This document shows positions 16,000 to 25,340 of a stretch of 61,686 nucleotides of DNA, in pieces. The position numbers and the translations under genes were made by a program. The notes beneath the pieces were generated by a model that made no database searches, was not told where the DNA came from, and saw only the letters and a list, made by a program, of their open reading frames with translations. This DNA comes from an uncultured Clostridium sp. (lineage in GTDB: Bacteria > Bacillota > Clostridia > Lachnospirales > Lachnospiraceae). The stretch spans positions 1 to 61,686 of the forward strand of contig URNT01000020.1 of assembly GCA_900549235.1 (NCBI GenBank), written 5' to 3'. Position 1 is the stretch's first letter. Each line of letters opens with the position of its first letter.

Positions 16000-17340
16000 A
16001 TGAAACGAATATTATGGAAAAAAGCTCTTGCATTTACGTGCGCAGCCGCCTGTGCAGCCACACCTTTAGCAGGCTGCGGATCTGCCACTACAAATGGATC
16101 TGCCTCAGAATCAGCCGCAGAATCAAGCGCACCCAAAGCAGAAGGGACACAGGAAGGATCCGATCAGGTAGAGATCACCTTTACTGTATGGGACTACACA
16201 ACAACCGATTACTGGCAGAAGCTGGTAGAGGCATTTGAAGCAGAAAATCCAGATATTAAAGTAAAAGTTATGGACGTAGGCGCTACTGATTACGATACAA
16301 AGATTCCGGTACTTCTGTCCTCCGGAGATACATCCGATGTCATTACCATTAAAAGCATGAATATTTACACCAGCCTGGTAGAGAAAAACCAACTGATGCC
16401 ATTAGACGAGATGGTTCAGACCTCCGGCATCGATATGGCTCCTTATCAGGGCTCTGATGACGGCATCCGGATCAATGACCAGTTATACGGACTTCCTTTC
16501 CGCAACGACTATTACCTGCTCTACTACAACAAAACTCTCTTTGACCAGGCAGGTGTTCCTTATCCGGATAATGATATGACCTGGGACGAGTACAGAGAGC
16601 TGGCAAAACAGCTTACAAGCGGAGAAGGAAATGACAAGATATACGGCTCCTACCTTCACACCTGGCCCGGTTCTCTTTACCGCTGGGGCATCGACGAAAA
16701 CCACAGCATGGTAGACGGCAATTACGATTTCTTAAAGCCGGTATACGAAATGTTCCTGGCTATGCAGAACGAAGATCAGTCCGCCATGGATTACGGCACC
16801 TTAAAGACCGGAAATGTTCATTACAGCGGCCCGTTTTACAAGGAGCAGGTGGCTATGGAGTTAATGGGCACCTGGTTTGCCAACATGATCATCAACACCA
16901 AAAACAAGGGTGAGACTTCCGTTGAATGGGGCGCAGTAAAGGCACCGCACTTTGAAGGCCAGGATCCAAACATGGCAGTCAGCAACCCCACTCCGATCGC
17001 CATTAACAAGAACGCGGCTCACCCGGAGGAAGCATGGAGATTCGTAGAATTCTTATGTACAGAGCCAGGTGCAGATATTCTTGCCAGCCTTGGAACCCTT
17101 CCTGCTTACCAGAATGAAAAAACTATCGATACTCTTGTAAATGTAGAAGGAATGCCGGAAGGCTTTAAAGAAGCCATCGCCGCAGACCGCTTTGTTCTGG
17201 AATGTGAGATGATTCCTCAGGCGGGAGCCGTTGAGCAGATCGTTACAGAGGAGCATGACCTGATCATGCTGGGAGCCAACTCCATAGAAGACGGACTTGC
17301 CAAAATGGGAGAACGTATTACGGAGCTTTTAAACAAATAA
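16000..17340 (+). CDS. CUT1 ABC transporter sugar-binding lipoprotein
   Basis: 446 residues. An N-terminal lipoprotein signal MKRILWKKALAFTCAAACAA ends in the lipobox LAGC. The remainder is an extracellular solute-binding protein of family 1 (ITFTVWDYTTTDYWQKLVEAFEAENPDIKV; YGLPFRNDYYLLYYNKTLFDQAG). It captures an oligosaccharide outside the cell and hands it to the two permeases encoded downstream. The start is chosen at 16000 because AAGGAGG lies nine bases upstream. The GH88 gene next door suggests unsaturated uronyl oligosaccharides as ligand. No ATPase gene is in the operon, so a shared MsmX-type ATPase is likely. Confidence 0.9.
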   Translation: MKRILWKKALAFTCAAACAATPLAGCGSATTNGSASESAAESSAPKAEGTQEGSDQVEITFTVWDYTTTDYWQKLVEAFEAENPDIKVKVMDVGATDYDTKIPVLLSSGDTSDVITIKSMNIYTSLVEKNQLMPLDEMVQTSGIDMAPYQGSDDGIRINDQLYGLPFRNDYYLLYYNKTLFDQAGVPYPDNDMTWDEYRELAKQLTSGEGNDKIYGSYLHTWPGSLYRWGIDENHSMVDGNYDFLKPVYEMFLAMQNEDQSAMDYGTLKTGNVHYSGPFYKEQVAMELMGTWFANMIINTKNKGETSVEWGAVKAPHFEGQDPNMAVSNPTPIAINKNAAHPEEAWRFVEFLCTEPGADILASLGTLPAYQNEKTIDTLVNVEGMPEGFKEAIAADRFVLECEMIPQAGAVEQIVTEEHDLIMLGANSIEDGLAKMGERITELLNK

Positions 17341-17362
17341 AACAGCTTTAAAAGGAGGATTG

Positions 17363-17396
17363 GAGGGCGTCTGAACCACAGGGAGCAGACGCCCTC
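17363..17396 (+). promoter_or_regulatory. Intercistronic hairpin between SBP and permease genes
   Basis: GAGGGCGTCTG and CAGACGCCCTC form a perfect 11-bp stem with a 12-base loop, 22 bp after the SBP stop and 14 bp before the permease start, with no T tract. Hairpins at this place usually stabilise the binding-protein mRNA and lower permease expression. Confidence 0.6.
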
Positions 17397-17410
17397 TCAC
17401 AGTAAACACC

Positions 17411-18292
17411 ATGTCCAAAAGAAAGATAAAAAATATTGCTACTGCCTATATGTTCCTGCTGCCTAATTTCATAGGCTTTTTGCTGTTTACCCTGATCCCC
17501 ATCGTATGCTCCATGGGACTGAGCGTGATGGAATGGGACTCCGCCAACCCCATGAAATTTGTAGGACTAAATAATTTTATACGTCTGGCCGAAGACGAAA
17601 CCTTCTGGATCTCACTGAAAAATACGATCTATTATTCCGTATTTACTGTACCCTTTACCATGGCCGCCGCTTTAGGGCTGGCTATGGTGTTAAATAAAAA
17701 ACTGAAGGGGATCAACCTGTTTCGTACCATATTTTTCTTTCCCCATGTAGCATCCCTGGTGGCAGTTGCCGTGGTATGGAACCTTTTATTCCACCCTACT
17801 CTCGGACCGATTAACAACATTTTAAGATCCCTTGGAATGGCAAATCCTCCCGGATGGACCTCCTCCATTGACTGGGCTATGCCGGTGATCATTATTGTAA
17901 GTATCTGGAAAAGCATGGGCTATTATATGATCTTATACCTGGCAGGACTTCAGGCCATCCCCAGAGAGCTTTATGAAGCCGCAAAGGTAGACGGGGCAAA
18001 CGGGTTTGAGCGTTTTAAAAGCATCACTCTGCCCATGCTGACTCCCACTACATTTTTTGTCAGTATTATGCTTACCATCGCCTGCTTTAAGGTATTTGAC
18101 CTGATCTCTGTTATGACAAACGGAGGCCCGGGACGGGCTACCAATGTATTGGTTTACCATATTTACAACACCGCGTTTATCAATTATGAATTTGGATACG
18201 CAAGCGCTGTTTCCATGGTTCTGTTTGCCATTGTACTGGCAATTACCGTCATCCAGTTTAAAGCAGAGAAAAAATGGGTCAGCTATATGTAG
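17411..18292 (+). CDS. CUT1 sugar ABC permease, MalF/UgpA type
   Basis: 293 residues with six predicted membrane helices. The EAA loop is visible as ELYEAAKVDGANGFERFKSITLPML, the cytoplasmic contact with the ATPase. It lacks the large periplasmic loop of enterobacterial MalF, as is normal for Firmicutes. It forms the heterodimeric channel with the next gene product. It follows the SBP gene after a short gap with a stable hairpin, and carries no obvious strong ribosome-binding site, which may keep its level below that of the binding protein. Confidence 0.9.
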   Translation: MSKRKIKNIATAYMFLLPNFIGFLLFTLIPIVCSMGLSVMEWDSANPMKFVGLNNFIRLAEDETFWISLKNTIYYSVFTVPFTMAAALGLAMVLNKKLKGINLFRTIFFFPHVASLVAVAVVWNLLFHPTLGPINNILRSLGMANPPGWTSSIDWAMPVIIIVSIWKSMGYYMILYLAGLQAIPRELYEAAKVDGANGFERFKSITLPMLTPTTFFVSIMLTIACFKVFDLISVMTNGGPGRATNVLVYHIYNTAFINYEFGYASAVSMVLFAIVLAITVIQFKAEKKWVSYM

Positions 18293-18307
18293 GAAGGAAC
18301 AGATGAA

Positions 18308-19138
18308 ATGAACCAACGAAATGAAACTTTAAGAAAAATTGTTATATACGGGCTTCTCGCTCTTTTAAGCATCACGATCCTGCTTCCCTTTTTATGGATG
18401 GTGTCTTCTTCATTAAAGACCAGTCAGGAGGTCTTTTCCGTACCTATGAAATGGCTGCCCGAAGCACCGGTCTGGAACAATTTCAAAGAAATCTGGACCA
18501 AAATACCCCTGCTTCTGTTTTTCAAAAACAGCTTTAAGCTGGCTGTTGTCATCACTCTGCTTCAGGTGCTGACCAGCAGCTTTGCAGCCTATCCATTTGC
18601 GAAAATGCGCTTTCCCGGCCGCGATCTTATATTCCTATGCTATATTGCCACCATCGCCGTACCCTGGCAGGTATATATGGTTCCCCAGTTTATTATGATC
18701 CGGAATCTTCACCTGGCCGACACCCATCTGTCTCTGATCCTGATGCAGGCATTTACTGCCTTCGGCGTATTTTTGATCCGTCAGAGCTATCTGGGTATTC
18801 CAAACGAGCTTTCCGAAGCCGCCCGGATCGACGGACTCAGCGAGGTAGGCATCTACTGGAGGATCATGCTCCCTCTTTCCAAATCAGCCATTGCAACCCT
18901 GGTTATTTTCAGCTTCGTAACGGTCTGGAACGATTATATGGGGCCTATGATCTACTTAAACTCCACAGAGCTTAAAACCATCCAGCTGGGCCTCCGGATG
19001 TTCATCACCCAGTATTCCGCCGATTATAACCTAATCATGGCTGCAGCTCTGGTATCCCTGATCCCTGTAGGCGCCCTATTTTTAAGTATGCAGAGATTCT
19101 TTATCGAGGGCGTCGCTACCAGCGGGATCAAAGGATGA
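18308..19138 (+). CDS. CUT1 sugar ABC permease, MalG/UgpE type
   Basis: 276 residues, six membrane helices, ending in the usual EGVATSGIKG. The EAA loop reads ELSEAARIDGLSEVGIYWRIMLPLS. It is the second half of the channel with the 17.4-kb gene. AGGAAGGA precedes the ATG. Its stop codon directly abuts the stop codon of the convergent response regulator gene, with no terminator between them. Confidence 0.9.
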   Translation: MNQRNETLRKIVIYGLLALLSITILLPFLWMVSSSLKTSQEVFSVPMKWLPEAPVWNNFKEIWTKIPLLLFFKNSFKLAVVITLLQVLTSSFAAYPFAKMRFPGRDLIFLCYIATIAVPWQVYMVPQFIMIRNLHLADTHLSLILMQAFTAFGVFLIRQSYLGIPNELSEAARIDGLSEVGIYWRIMLPLSKSAIATLVIFSFVTVWNDYMGPMIYLNSTELKTIQLGLRMFITQYSADYNLIMAAALVSLIPVGALFLSMQRFFIEGVATSGIKG

Positions 19139-20686
19139 TCACGAATTTCTTGCGATATAGTCGCTTGGGGTCATCTGGGTGATCCGCTTAAACACCTTAC
19201 TGAAATAATAGGGATCATCATACCCAAGCATGCTGGAAACCTCGTAAATACGGTTATTGTCCTGTAGAAGAAGTGTTTTCGCTTCTTCTACTTTTATTTC
19301 AGCAATGTAATCCGAAAAGGATTTTCCCGTTACCTTTTTGAAAATCCGGCTTAAATAGCTGGGGGTAATATCCACCACTGAGGCCACCTCATTTAAAGAC
19401 AGCTTCTGAAACCGGTTCTCATAAATGTATTCCCTGGCCTTTTTTACCTTGTAACGATAAATCTCGCTCATATACTGCTGGCTATACAGATCGATGCCCT
19501 GAGCCAGATGAAGGAGCCAGGAGATCAGCTCTCCGCTTCCGGAATGCCCCAGATCCTCTGATGAACGATACTCCCTGCCGAACCATTCCGTAAAAAACTC
19601 CCTGCTCTTTTCATCAAAGCTGTAAAGCCGGGAAATCAGCAGGAAGCAGATCTCACCAGCCTCCTCCGGGCGTGAAGTTCTCTGAGACACGAATTTCTGC
19701 ACCTGAAGGATCAGATTTTCCGCAGCCTCAAAGAAAAGAGTTTCCGTATCCAGCTGCTTAAGCTGCTGCCTGAGAGTATTGATATTCAGGAGATCCGTAT
19801 AAAAATGGATCATCCGGTCCACTCCGCTGACCTTAAAGGAAAGGCTCTGAACCGCCTCCTCACAGGCGGAGGAGATATGGAGAATATTCCGGTGAGGCGC
19901 GCTGATGCCGATCAAAAGACGGCGGTTTAAATAGCGTTCTGCCCCCGTAATAATAGAACGGCATTTTTCCTGAAGGATTTCCGGTTTCATGGCTTCATAA
20001 TACTCGATATAAAGAGCGATCACTCCCGGTTCCAGGGGATAGGCATAACACTCCGAGGCCTCAGGAAACTGCTCCGTACATAGATTTTGGAAAAAATTCT
20101 GCCCGAAGGCATCCGGCGCCGGAGGCGGATCTCCCCCATCCACGATACTAAAATACAGCACCCTGTAAAAATATCCTTCCTTTAAGGGAAATGCCTCCGG
20201 CAGCTGCTTTGCATACACCTCTTTATCCGGCTTTATGGCCAGCAGCTCCCGTATCACATTTTTCTTAAAATCATGGGACGGAGCATCCTGACGCTGGCGT
20301 GTACAGCTTTTGTTTATCTGTGTCTGGGCCCTGCGGATCAGCCTTGCAAGCTCCTCCTCTTCCAGATTCAGCTTTACCAGATAATCGATAGCTCCCAGGC
20401 GCATAGCTGCCCGAACCAGCTCGAAATCATTATATCCGCTGAGGATGATAAAAATCGGAGGCTCCGGCTCCTTTTGAGCTTCCCGGATCATATCAAGGCC
20501 GTCCATTTTCGGCATTTTTATATCTGTAAAAACAATGTCAGGATGGCAGCAGCGGATCTTGTTTAAACCGTCCTCCCCATTGGCAGCCTGATCCACCAGA
20601 CGGCAGTTTAACGTCTCCCAGGGGATCATGCTTTCCAGCCCCCGGCGGATCAGAGCTTCATCATCTACGATCAAAATATTGGTCAT
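19139..20686 (-). CDS. YesN-type response regulator with AraC DNA-binding domain
   Basis: 515 residues. The N-terminal receiver domain (NILIVDDEALIRRGLESMI; phosphoacceptor Asp in IVFTDIKMPKMDGL; conserved Lys in DYLVKLN) is followed by a 250-residue middle region. A C-terminal AraC/XylS double HTH (LSLNEVASVVDITPSYLSRIFKKVTGKSF; YEVSSMLGYDDPYYFSKVFKR) completes it. It pairs with the histidine kinase gene just upstream, whose end it overlaps by 4 bp (ATGA). Such pairs usually activate the adjacent sugar ABC operon, here probably 16.0-19.1 kb and perhaps ugl. The target is inferred from position. Confidence 0.9.
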   Translation of the reverse strand: MTNILIVDDEALIRRGLESMIPWETLNCRLVDQAANGEDGLNKIRCCHPDIVFTDIKMPKMDGLDMIREAQKEPEPPIFIILSGYNDFELVRAAMRLGAIDYLVKLNLEEEELARLIRRAQTQINKSCTRQRQDAPSHDFKKNVIRELLAIKPDKEVYAKQLPEAFPLKEGYFYRVLYFSIVDGGDPPPAPDAFGQNFFQNLCTEQFPEASECYAYPLEPGVIALYIEYYEAMKPEILQEKCRSIITGAERYLNRRLLIGISAPHRNILHISSACEEAVQSLSFKVSGVDRMIHFYTDLLNINTLRQQLKQLDTETLFFEAAENLILQVQKFVSQRTSRPEEAGEICFLLISRLYSFDEKSREFFTEWFGREYRSSEDLGHSGSGELISWLLHLAQGIDLYSQQYMSEIYRYKVKKAREYIYENRFQKLSLNEVASVVDITPSYLSRIFKKVTGKSFSDYIAEIKVEEAKTLLLQDNNRIYEVSSMLGYDDPYYFSKVFKRITQMTPSDYIARNS

Positions 20687-22470
20687 GGCAGTTCACCCCT
20701 TTCGTAAGGAATACAGATCAGCACATCCGTATAGGCTCCAGGCTCGCTGGTGATGGAAACACCATATTCCTGGCCGTAGGTCAGCTTGATCCGTTCATTT
20801 ATATTGCTGATGCCGATTCCATTTAACCCCCGTTTATTCTGCCTGTCCTCATCTGCAGCCAGAATTTTTCGGATCTGCTCCGGCGTCATACCGATACCAT
20901 TGTCCACAATATGGATATGGATATTTCCGTCCACCTGATTCAGATAGATATGGATCTCTCCCGCTCCGTCCCCCTTTGGCTCAATCCCATGGAAAATGGC
21001 ATTCTCCACAATCGGCTGGAACAGAAATTTAAGGATCAGTGCCTGGGTGATCTGGTCGTCTCCAATATGATACTCCACCTTAAGACGGCCGTCATACTTA
21101 ACATCCTGAATCAGGACATAATCATCCAGAAGGGACATTTCCTCGTAAATCGAAATCTTATCGGAGCCCTTGGAAATGTTCTGAAGCAGACGCCCCAGGG
21201 CCGCTGTCATATCTCTTATGGTATCTGCATGCTGTAAAATGGCCATCCACTTGATGGTGTTCAGCGTGTTATATAAAAAATGAGGATTGATCTGGTTTTG
21301 CAGCACCCGGAATTCAAGATCCTTTTTGCTCTCAGCCTCCTGCTGCTGCTTTTTCATCAGATCCAGGATCTCCCCTTCCATGCTGTTAATGGAATCTGCG
21401 ATGACCTTAAATTCATCGTGATTTCTCAAGGTCAGAGATCCCTTAAAATCGCCCTTTGACACATTTTTTATATAATTGCTGATGGTGTGGATGGGACGGG
21501 TTAAAACCTGGCTTAAATAAATAGTAACGCACAGGATCAACAGGATTGAAAAACAGATCATCATAACAGAAAGACGCAGCATATCCTCCTCTTCCTGGAG
21601 AAATGAATCAAGGGGTGTCTCCTGGATCTCAATGATATTGCTGTCCGGCACGCGGTAATAATGGGCAATCAGCGGAACGCCCTCTCTGGCACTGGTAACA
21701 TGGCCCATAGAATCCTGGCTGGCAAGGATCTGCCCCACAACCTCATCCGCTGTAAGATCCGCCCCGATAAGGCCGGAATCCACATTTCCGATGCATTGCC
21801 CATTTGTATTGACAAGATACACACTGCCATTATCAGAGCCGCTTTTTAAGCTGTTGCGGTACATATTATTCTGAAAAGTGATCAGGCACCAGCCGATATG
21901 CTGGCCGGTGGTGCTGCTGTAGATCCGGCTGCTTACAGGGAAAATATACGTGTCCTTTACATAAATATCCTTGCTCAGGATCAGCTGATCCGGGCGGCTG
22001 TGCTGGTAGGTTTCGATCCAGTCCTCAGCCACAATGGCATTCTTATCAAGCAGTGACATACCATTGCCGATCTGAAAGGAATCGCCATTCTTATCTATAA
22101 TCAATATTTTAAAAATGTTGCTTTCTACATTGGCATTAATAGCGTATTCCAGCACATAAGAGCTGAATTCGATCATATCCAGCTGCTTTTCATAGGTCTC
22201 CTTATAATTTTCTGTAAGAATGTGCTCCAGCTGAGTATTATAGGTGATCCACCCCAGAAGCTGATCCGAAATCTCCAGCTGACGCTGGATGTTAAAGCTG
22301 GTATAGCGCAGCTTATCAATGCTTGCAGATTCAATATCCTGAGTAATGCGTCTGCTCAGAATATTCTGATAGAAAACAGAAGTAGCGATCAGGGGGATCA
22401 GTCCGATGGTAAGCAGGGAGATCACCAATTTTGCTTTGAAGCTGTGAAGGGAAATCGGAATATGTCTCAT
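20683..22470 (-). CDS. YesM-type sensor histidine kinase
   Basis: 595 residues. The first membrane helix lies near residue 15-35, followed by an extracellular sensor (to about 285), a second helix, a HAMP linker (LTRPIHTISNYIKNVSKGDF), the His-kinase box with phospho-His (QINPHFLYNTLNTIKW) and a HATPase domain (PIVENAIFHGIE, VDNGIGMTPEQI, GIGISNINERI). The start is set at the ATG at 22470 with TTTGGAGA upstream. A TTG 15 bp earlier is in frame but badly placed. The partner is the YesN-like regulator. The ligand is probably the sugar or its loaded binding protein. Confidence 0.9.
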   Translation of the reverse strand: MRHIPISLHSFKAKLVISLLTIGLIPLIATSVFYQNILSRRITQDIESASIDKLRYTSFNIQRQLEISDQLLGWITYNTQLEHILTENYKETYEKQLDMIEFSSYVLEYAINANVESNIFKILIIDKNGDSFQIGNGMSLLDKNAIVAEDWIETYQHSRPDQLILSKDIYVKDTYIFPVSSRIYSSTTGQHIGWCLITFQNNMYRNSLKSGSDNGSVYLVNTNGQCIGNVDSGLIGADLTADEVVGQILASQDSMGHVTSAREGVPLIAHYYRVPDSNIIEIQETPLDSFLQEEEDMLRLSVMMICFSILLILCVTIYLSQVLTRPIHTISNYIKNVSKGDFKGSLTLRNHDEFKVIADSINSMEGEILDLMKKQQQEAESKKDLEFRVLQNQINPHFLYNTLNTIKWMAILQHADTIRDMTAALGRLLQNISKGSDKISIYEEMSLLDDYVLIQDVKYDGRLKVEYHIGDDQITQALILKFLFQPIVENAIFHGIEPKGDGAGEIHIYLNQVDGNIHIHIVDNGIGMTPEQIRKILAADEDRQNKRGLNGIGISNINERIKLTYGQEYGVSITSEPGAYTDVLICIPYERGELP

Positions 22471-22558
22471 AGGCGTATTCTCCAAATACAGATCATTTTA
22501 TGATTGCAATTTTATCATAATTGTTGTAAGGTGTCAAAAACAGAAGGAGGACCCCACC

Positions 22559-23491
22559 ATGAACTACATAATCGGAATCGACAGCGGAGGAACCAATTAC
22601 AGAGTAAAAGCCTGCAGCCTCGCAGGCGAAGTTTTAGGCTATTCGGTTGGCAGGCCAGCCAGCTGGCAGTACCTGAGCCCGGAGGCTTTAAAGAAACAGA
22701 TTGAAGAAAATATCGACACATGCCTCAGCCAGTTTAAAGGCCGCAGGGAAGATATGAAGGCCCTGGTCTGCGGAACAACAGGAATCGACAGCGACGGGGA
22801 TCTCGCCCGGCTGGAACAGGTCTATCAAGCCTTACGGGATATTTCCTGCCCGGTCCTGTTGATGAATGACGCGGAGCTGGCCCACCGGACGGTTACAGGA
22901 GGGGAAGGCATCCTTTTGATCTCCGGCACTGGCTCTATCGCTGTAGGAAGAAATCCCAGAGGAGAAACCGCCCGGGCCGGCGGCTGGCCGGTGGCTATGC
23001 TGGGGGATGAAGGCTCCGGCTCCTGGGTAACAAAAATGGCCCTGCGCCATGTGGGAAGATGGCTGGACCATGCGGTAGAAAAAACAGAGCTCACCGCTCT
23101 GATCTGCAGTGAGCTTTCCATAGAAACCAGAGAGGATCTGATCAACCTGGCTCTGGAATGCGGGGTTGACCCTTCCAGACTTCCCATGCTGGGCCCTCTG
23201 GTAAACCAGGCGGCTGACCAGGGAGATCCTTACGCCATAGAGCTTCTTAAAAAGGCCGCTCTGGAGCTGGAGGGGATCGTTTTGGATATTGTATCCGCTC
23301 TCGATCTGGCTTCTCTGGAGCCGGACTTTAAGCTGGGACTCTGGGGCAGCAATCTCTTAAAATCCCAGGTTCTGCTTTCTTATTTTACAGAGCGGATCCA
23401 TATGCATTTTCCTCTCGCCAGGATCTGCCTGCCGGAGAAGGAGGCCATCGACGGGGCGGTGGATATTGCCCTTAAACTGATTCAGGGCTGA
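22559..23491 (+). CDS. BadF/BadG-type sugar kinase (N-acetylglucosamine kinase-like)
   Basis: 310 residues of the ASKHA fold. ATP-binding motifs: phosphate-1 IGIDSGGTNYRVKA at the N terminus, phosphate-2 LISGTGSIAVG at about 118-130, then GWPVAMLGDEGSGSW. This BcrAD/BadFG group includes eukaryotic-type GlcNAc kinases, so phosphorylation of an amino sugar released from imported oligosaccharide is a reasonable guess. The product of GH88 on glycosaminoglycan fragments would fit. It is divergent from the YesM gene, with a GAAGGAGG site. Its 3' end overlaps the convergent MATE gene by 10 bp. Confidence 0.8.
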   Translation: MNYIIGIDSGGTNYRVKACSLAGEVLGYSVGRPASWQYLSPEALKKQIEENIDTCLSQFKGRREDMKALVCGTTGIDSDGDLARLEQVYQALRDISCPVLLMNDAELAHRTVTGGEGILLISGTGSIAVGRNPRGETARAGGWPVAMLGDEGSGSWVTKMALRHVGRWLDHAVEKTELTALICSELSIETREDLINLALECGVDPSRLPMLGPLVNQAADQGDPYAIELLKKAALELEGIVLDIVSALDLASLEPDFKLGLWGSNLLKSQVLLSYFTERIHMHFPLARICLPEKEAIDGAVDIALKLIQG

Positions 23492-24786
23492 CCCTCCCCA
23501 TCCACCCGCCTTTTTACCGCCACTGAAATGCCCCAGGTCACCATCTGCGCAGCCGGCACAGCCAGCCACACAGCCAGCGTCCCCAACGCCCGGATCCGCG
23601 GCAGTACCAGAAGCAGAAAGAAGATAGCCGCCGGTTCCGCATACACCAGGATATAGGACAGCCCCGCCTTCTCTGTGGCATACAGCCAGGCCGTCGTGAT
23701 CCGGACGTAAGCCAGAAGCGGCAGCGTCATCAAAAACAGGGGCAGATAACCGGCTGTATCTCCATTGGTTTCCGCCGAAGCGCCAAACAGGAGGCCGATA
23801 TGACCGCGGAGCAGAAAGACCGCTGCCATATAAAAAAGGGCAATGGCCCCGCTTGTAAGATAGGCGTATTTCCTCACCTGCTTAAGCAAAACGGGATTTC
23901 CCTCACCATAATACCTGCTGATCAGGGGCTGGCTGCCGTCGCCCACCCCCTGGAGCAGCAGATAAATGATGGCAATGATATAAGCAATACAGCCATATAC
24001 CGCAACCGCCCGCTCTCCATTGTGGAGCATCAGAGCCCGGTTCATCAAAATGGTGGTAATCTGGGAAGAAAAGACCAGTCCAAAGGGCGCCACGGAAATC
24101 CTCAAAATGATTCCTGCATGCTTTGAAAATTCCCTTCCCCCGGGAAGCATAAGACCTATTTTTTTCCATGCCAGATACCCTATGGCCGTAGCCATGGTAA
24201 CGCCCTGCCCGATCACCGTAGCCCAGGCGGCTCCTGCCATCCCCTGTCCAAGCTTCCAGACAAGCAGATAATCCAGGACAATATTAGTCAAAAAACCGGC
24301 AATCATGGTAAACATGGCAAAAGAGGAGCCGCCCAAGTTGCGGATAAATGGAACCAGCCCGGTAGCAAAGATCTGCAGCAATGCCCCCACAGCCACTACC
24401 CTGATATACTCCTCCATCAGCCGGCAGATCTCCCCTTCCGCTCCAAACAGACGCAGCAAAGGATCAAGCACCGCAAATATACCCGCCGTCAGCAGGATTC
24501 CCGCCCCCGCAAGGAGAACTGTTGTACTTGTAAAGCATTTTACATCCTCGTCCCGGTGCTTCTGCCCCCTGAGAATGGCATACCGGATGGCTCCTGACAG
24601 GCCTATGCCCGTTCCCACCGCCTGGATCAGCGCGGAAACCGGGTAAGCCAGATTAATAGCCGCCAGACCATTGTCCCCCAGGCTGTTTCCCACAAAAAAG
24701 CCGTCAACAATGGTATACACCCCCGAAAGGGCAAAGGCAATCACAGAGGGGATCACAAATCTAAAAAAGGTACGCCTGTCATTCAT
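23482..24786 (-). CDS. MATE family efflux transporter
   Basis: 434 residues with twelve predicted membrane helices. MATE features: the N-terminal half FALSGVYTIVDGFFVGNSLGDNGLAAINLAYPV and an equivalent second half (QITTILMNRALMLHNGERAVAVYG). Such proteins export cationic drugs or metabolites in exchange for Na+ or H+. It is co-transcribed with the MarR regulator upstream (8-bp overlap), suggesting inducible drug export. The substrate cannot be told from sequence. Confidence 0.92.
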   Translation of the reverse strand: MNDRRTFFRFVIPSVIAFALSGVYTIVDGFFVGNSLGDNGLAAINLAYPVSALIQAVGTGIGLSGAIRYAILRGQKHRDEDVKCFTSTTVLLAGAGILLTAGIFAVLDPLLRLFGAEGEICRLMEEYIRVVAVGALLQIFATGLVPFIRNLGGSSFAMFTMIAGFLTNIVLDYLLVWKLGQGMAGAAWATVIGQGVTMATAIGYLAWKKIGLMLPGGREFSKHAGIILRISVAPFGLVFSSQITTILMNRALMLHNGERAVAVYGCIAYIIAIIYLLLQGVGDGSQPLISRYYGEGNPVLLKQVRKYAYLTSGAIALFYMAAVFLLRGHIGLLFGASAETNGDTAGYLPLFLMTLPLLAYVRITTAWLYATEKAGLSYILVYAEPAAIFFLLLVLPRIRALGTLAVWLAVPAAQMVTWGISVAVKRRVDGEGQP

Positions 24787-25234
24787 CCTCTGTCAGACCT
24801 CCCTCAGAAAACAGCCGGATAAAAAGCATCAGCTGATCATTCATATCTGTGATCCGTTCCAGGCCCATTTTTTCAAGAACATATAATTCCCTGGCCCGCA
24901 GCTTTCCTATGACCTCGTCCGCAAATGCATTTCCCGCAGGCGTCAGACGAAGCTGCTTGTTCCGCTTATCCTCCGGTATGGAGGTCATTTCCACCAGTCC
25001 CCGTTCCGAAAAATCCTTTAAAATGGTATTGACCGTCTGCTTTGGTATGTTCCATGTCTGGCTGATGGTTTTCTGGGTGCAGAGCTTACTGTCATCATAA
25101 CATGAATACAGCACCCAAAGGCTGTTAACCGACAGCCCCTGCGCCCTGGCCCATTCCTCATAAACGTCGTTGCATTCCTTCCATAGCGCGTAATAGCGCT
25201 GAAGCTGAGTCAGCATTTCATTGTTTCTGTTCAT
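24779..25234 (-). CDS. MarR family transcriptional regulator
   Basis: 151 residues. Winged HTH of MarR type (TQKTISQTWNIPKQTVNTILKDFSERGLVEMTSIPEDKRNKQLRLTPAG) between dimerisation helices. It probably represses its own operon with the MATE pump. An exceptionally clear promoter overlapped by a 17-bp inverted repeat lies directly upstream (25252-25302). TTAGGAGAG precedes the ATG. Confidence 0.92.
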   Translation of the reverse strand: MNRNNEMLTQLQRYYALWKECNDVYEEWARAQGLSVNSLWVLYSCYDDSKLCTQKTISQTWNIPKQTVNTILKDFSERGLVEMTSIPEDKRNKQLRLTPAGNAFADEVIGKLRARELYVLEKMGLERITDMNDQLMLFIRLFSEGGLTEDE

Positions 25235-25251
25235 ATATCTCTCCTAACATA

Positions 25252-25302
25252 TAGTACGGCGTCGGACTTTCTCAGTATAGTCCGACGCCGTACTAATGTC
25301 AA
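25252..25302 (-). promoter_or_regulatory. marR-MATE promoter with embedded operator
   Basis: On the minus strand TTGACA (25297-25302), a 17-bp spacer and TATACT (25274-25279) form a near-consensus promoter. TAGTACGGCGTCGGACT (25252-25268) and its exact reverse complement (25279-25295) flank a 10-bp spacer. One arm fills the -35/-10 spacer, the other covers the transcription start region. Each arm is itself an imperfect dyad (AGTnCGnCGnCGnACT), fitting two MarR dimer sites. Confidence 0.85.
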
Positions 25303-25340
25303 GCTATTTTATGGGAAGAAGTAGACATATGAAAAATGAG

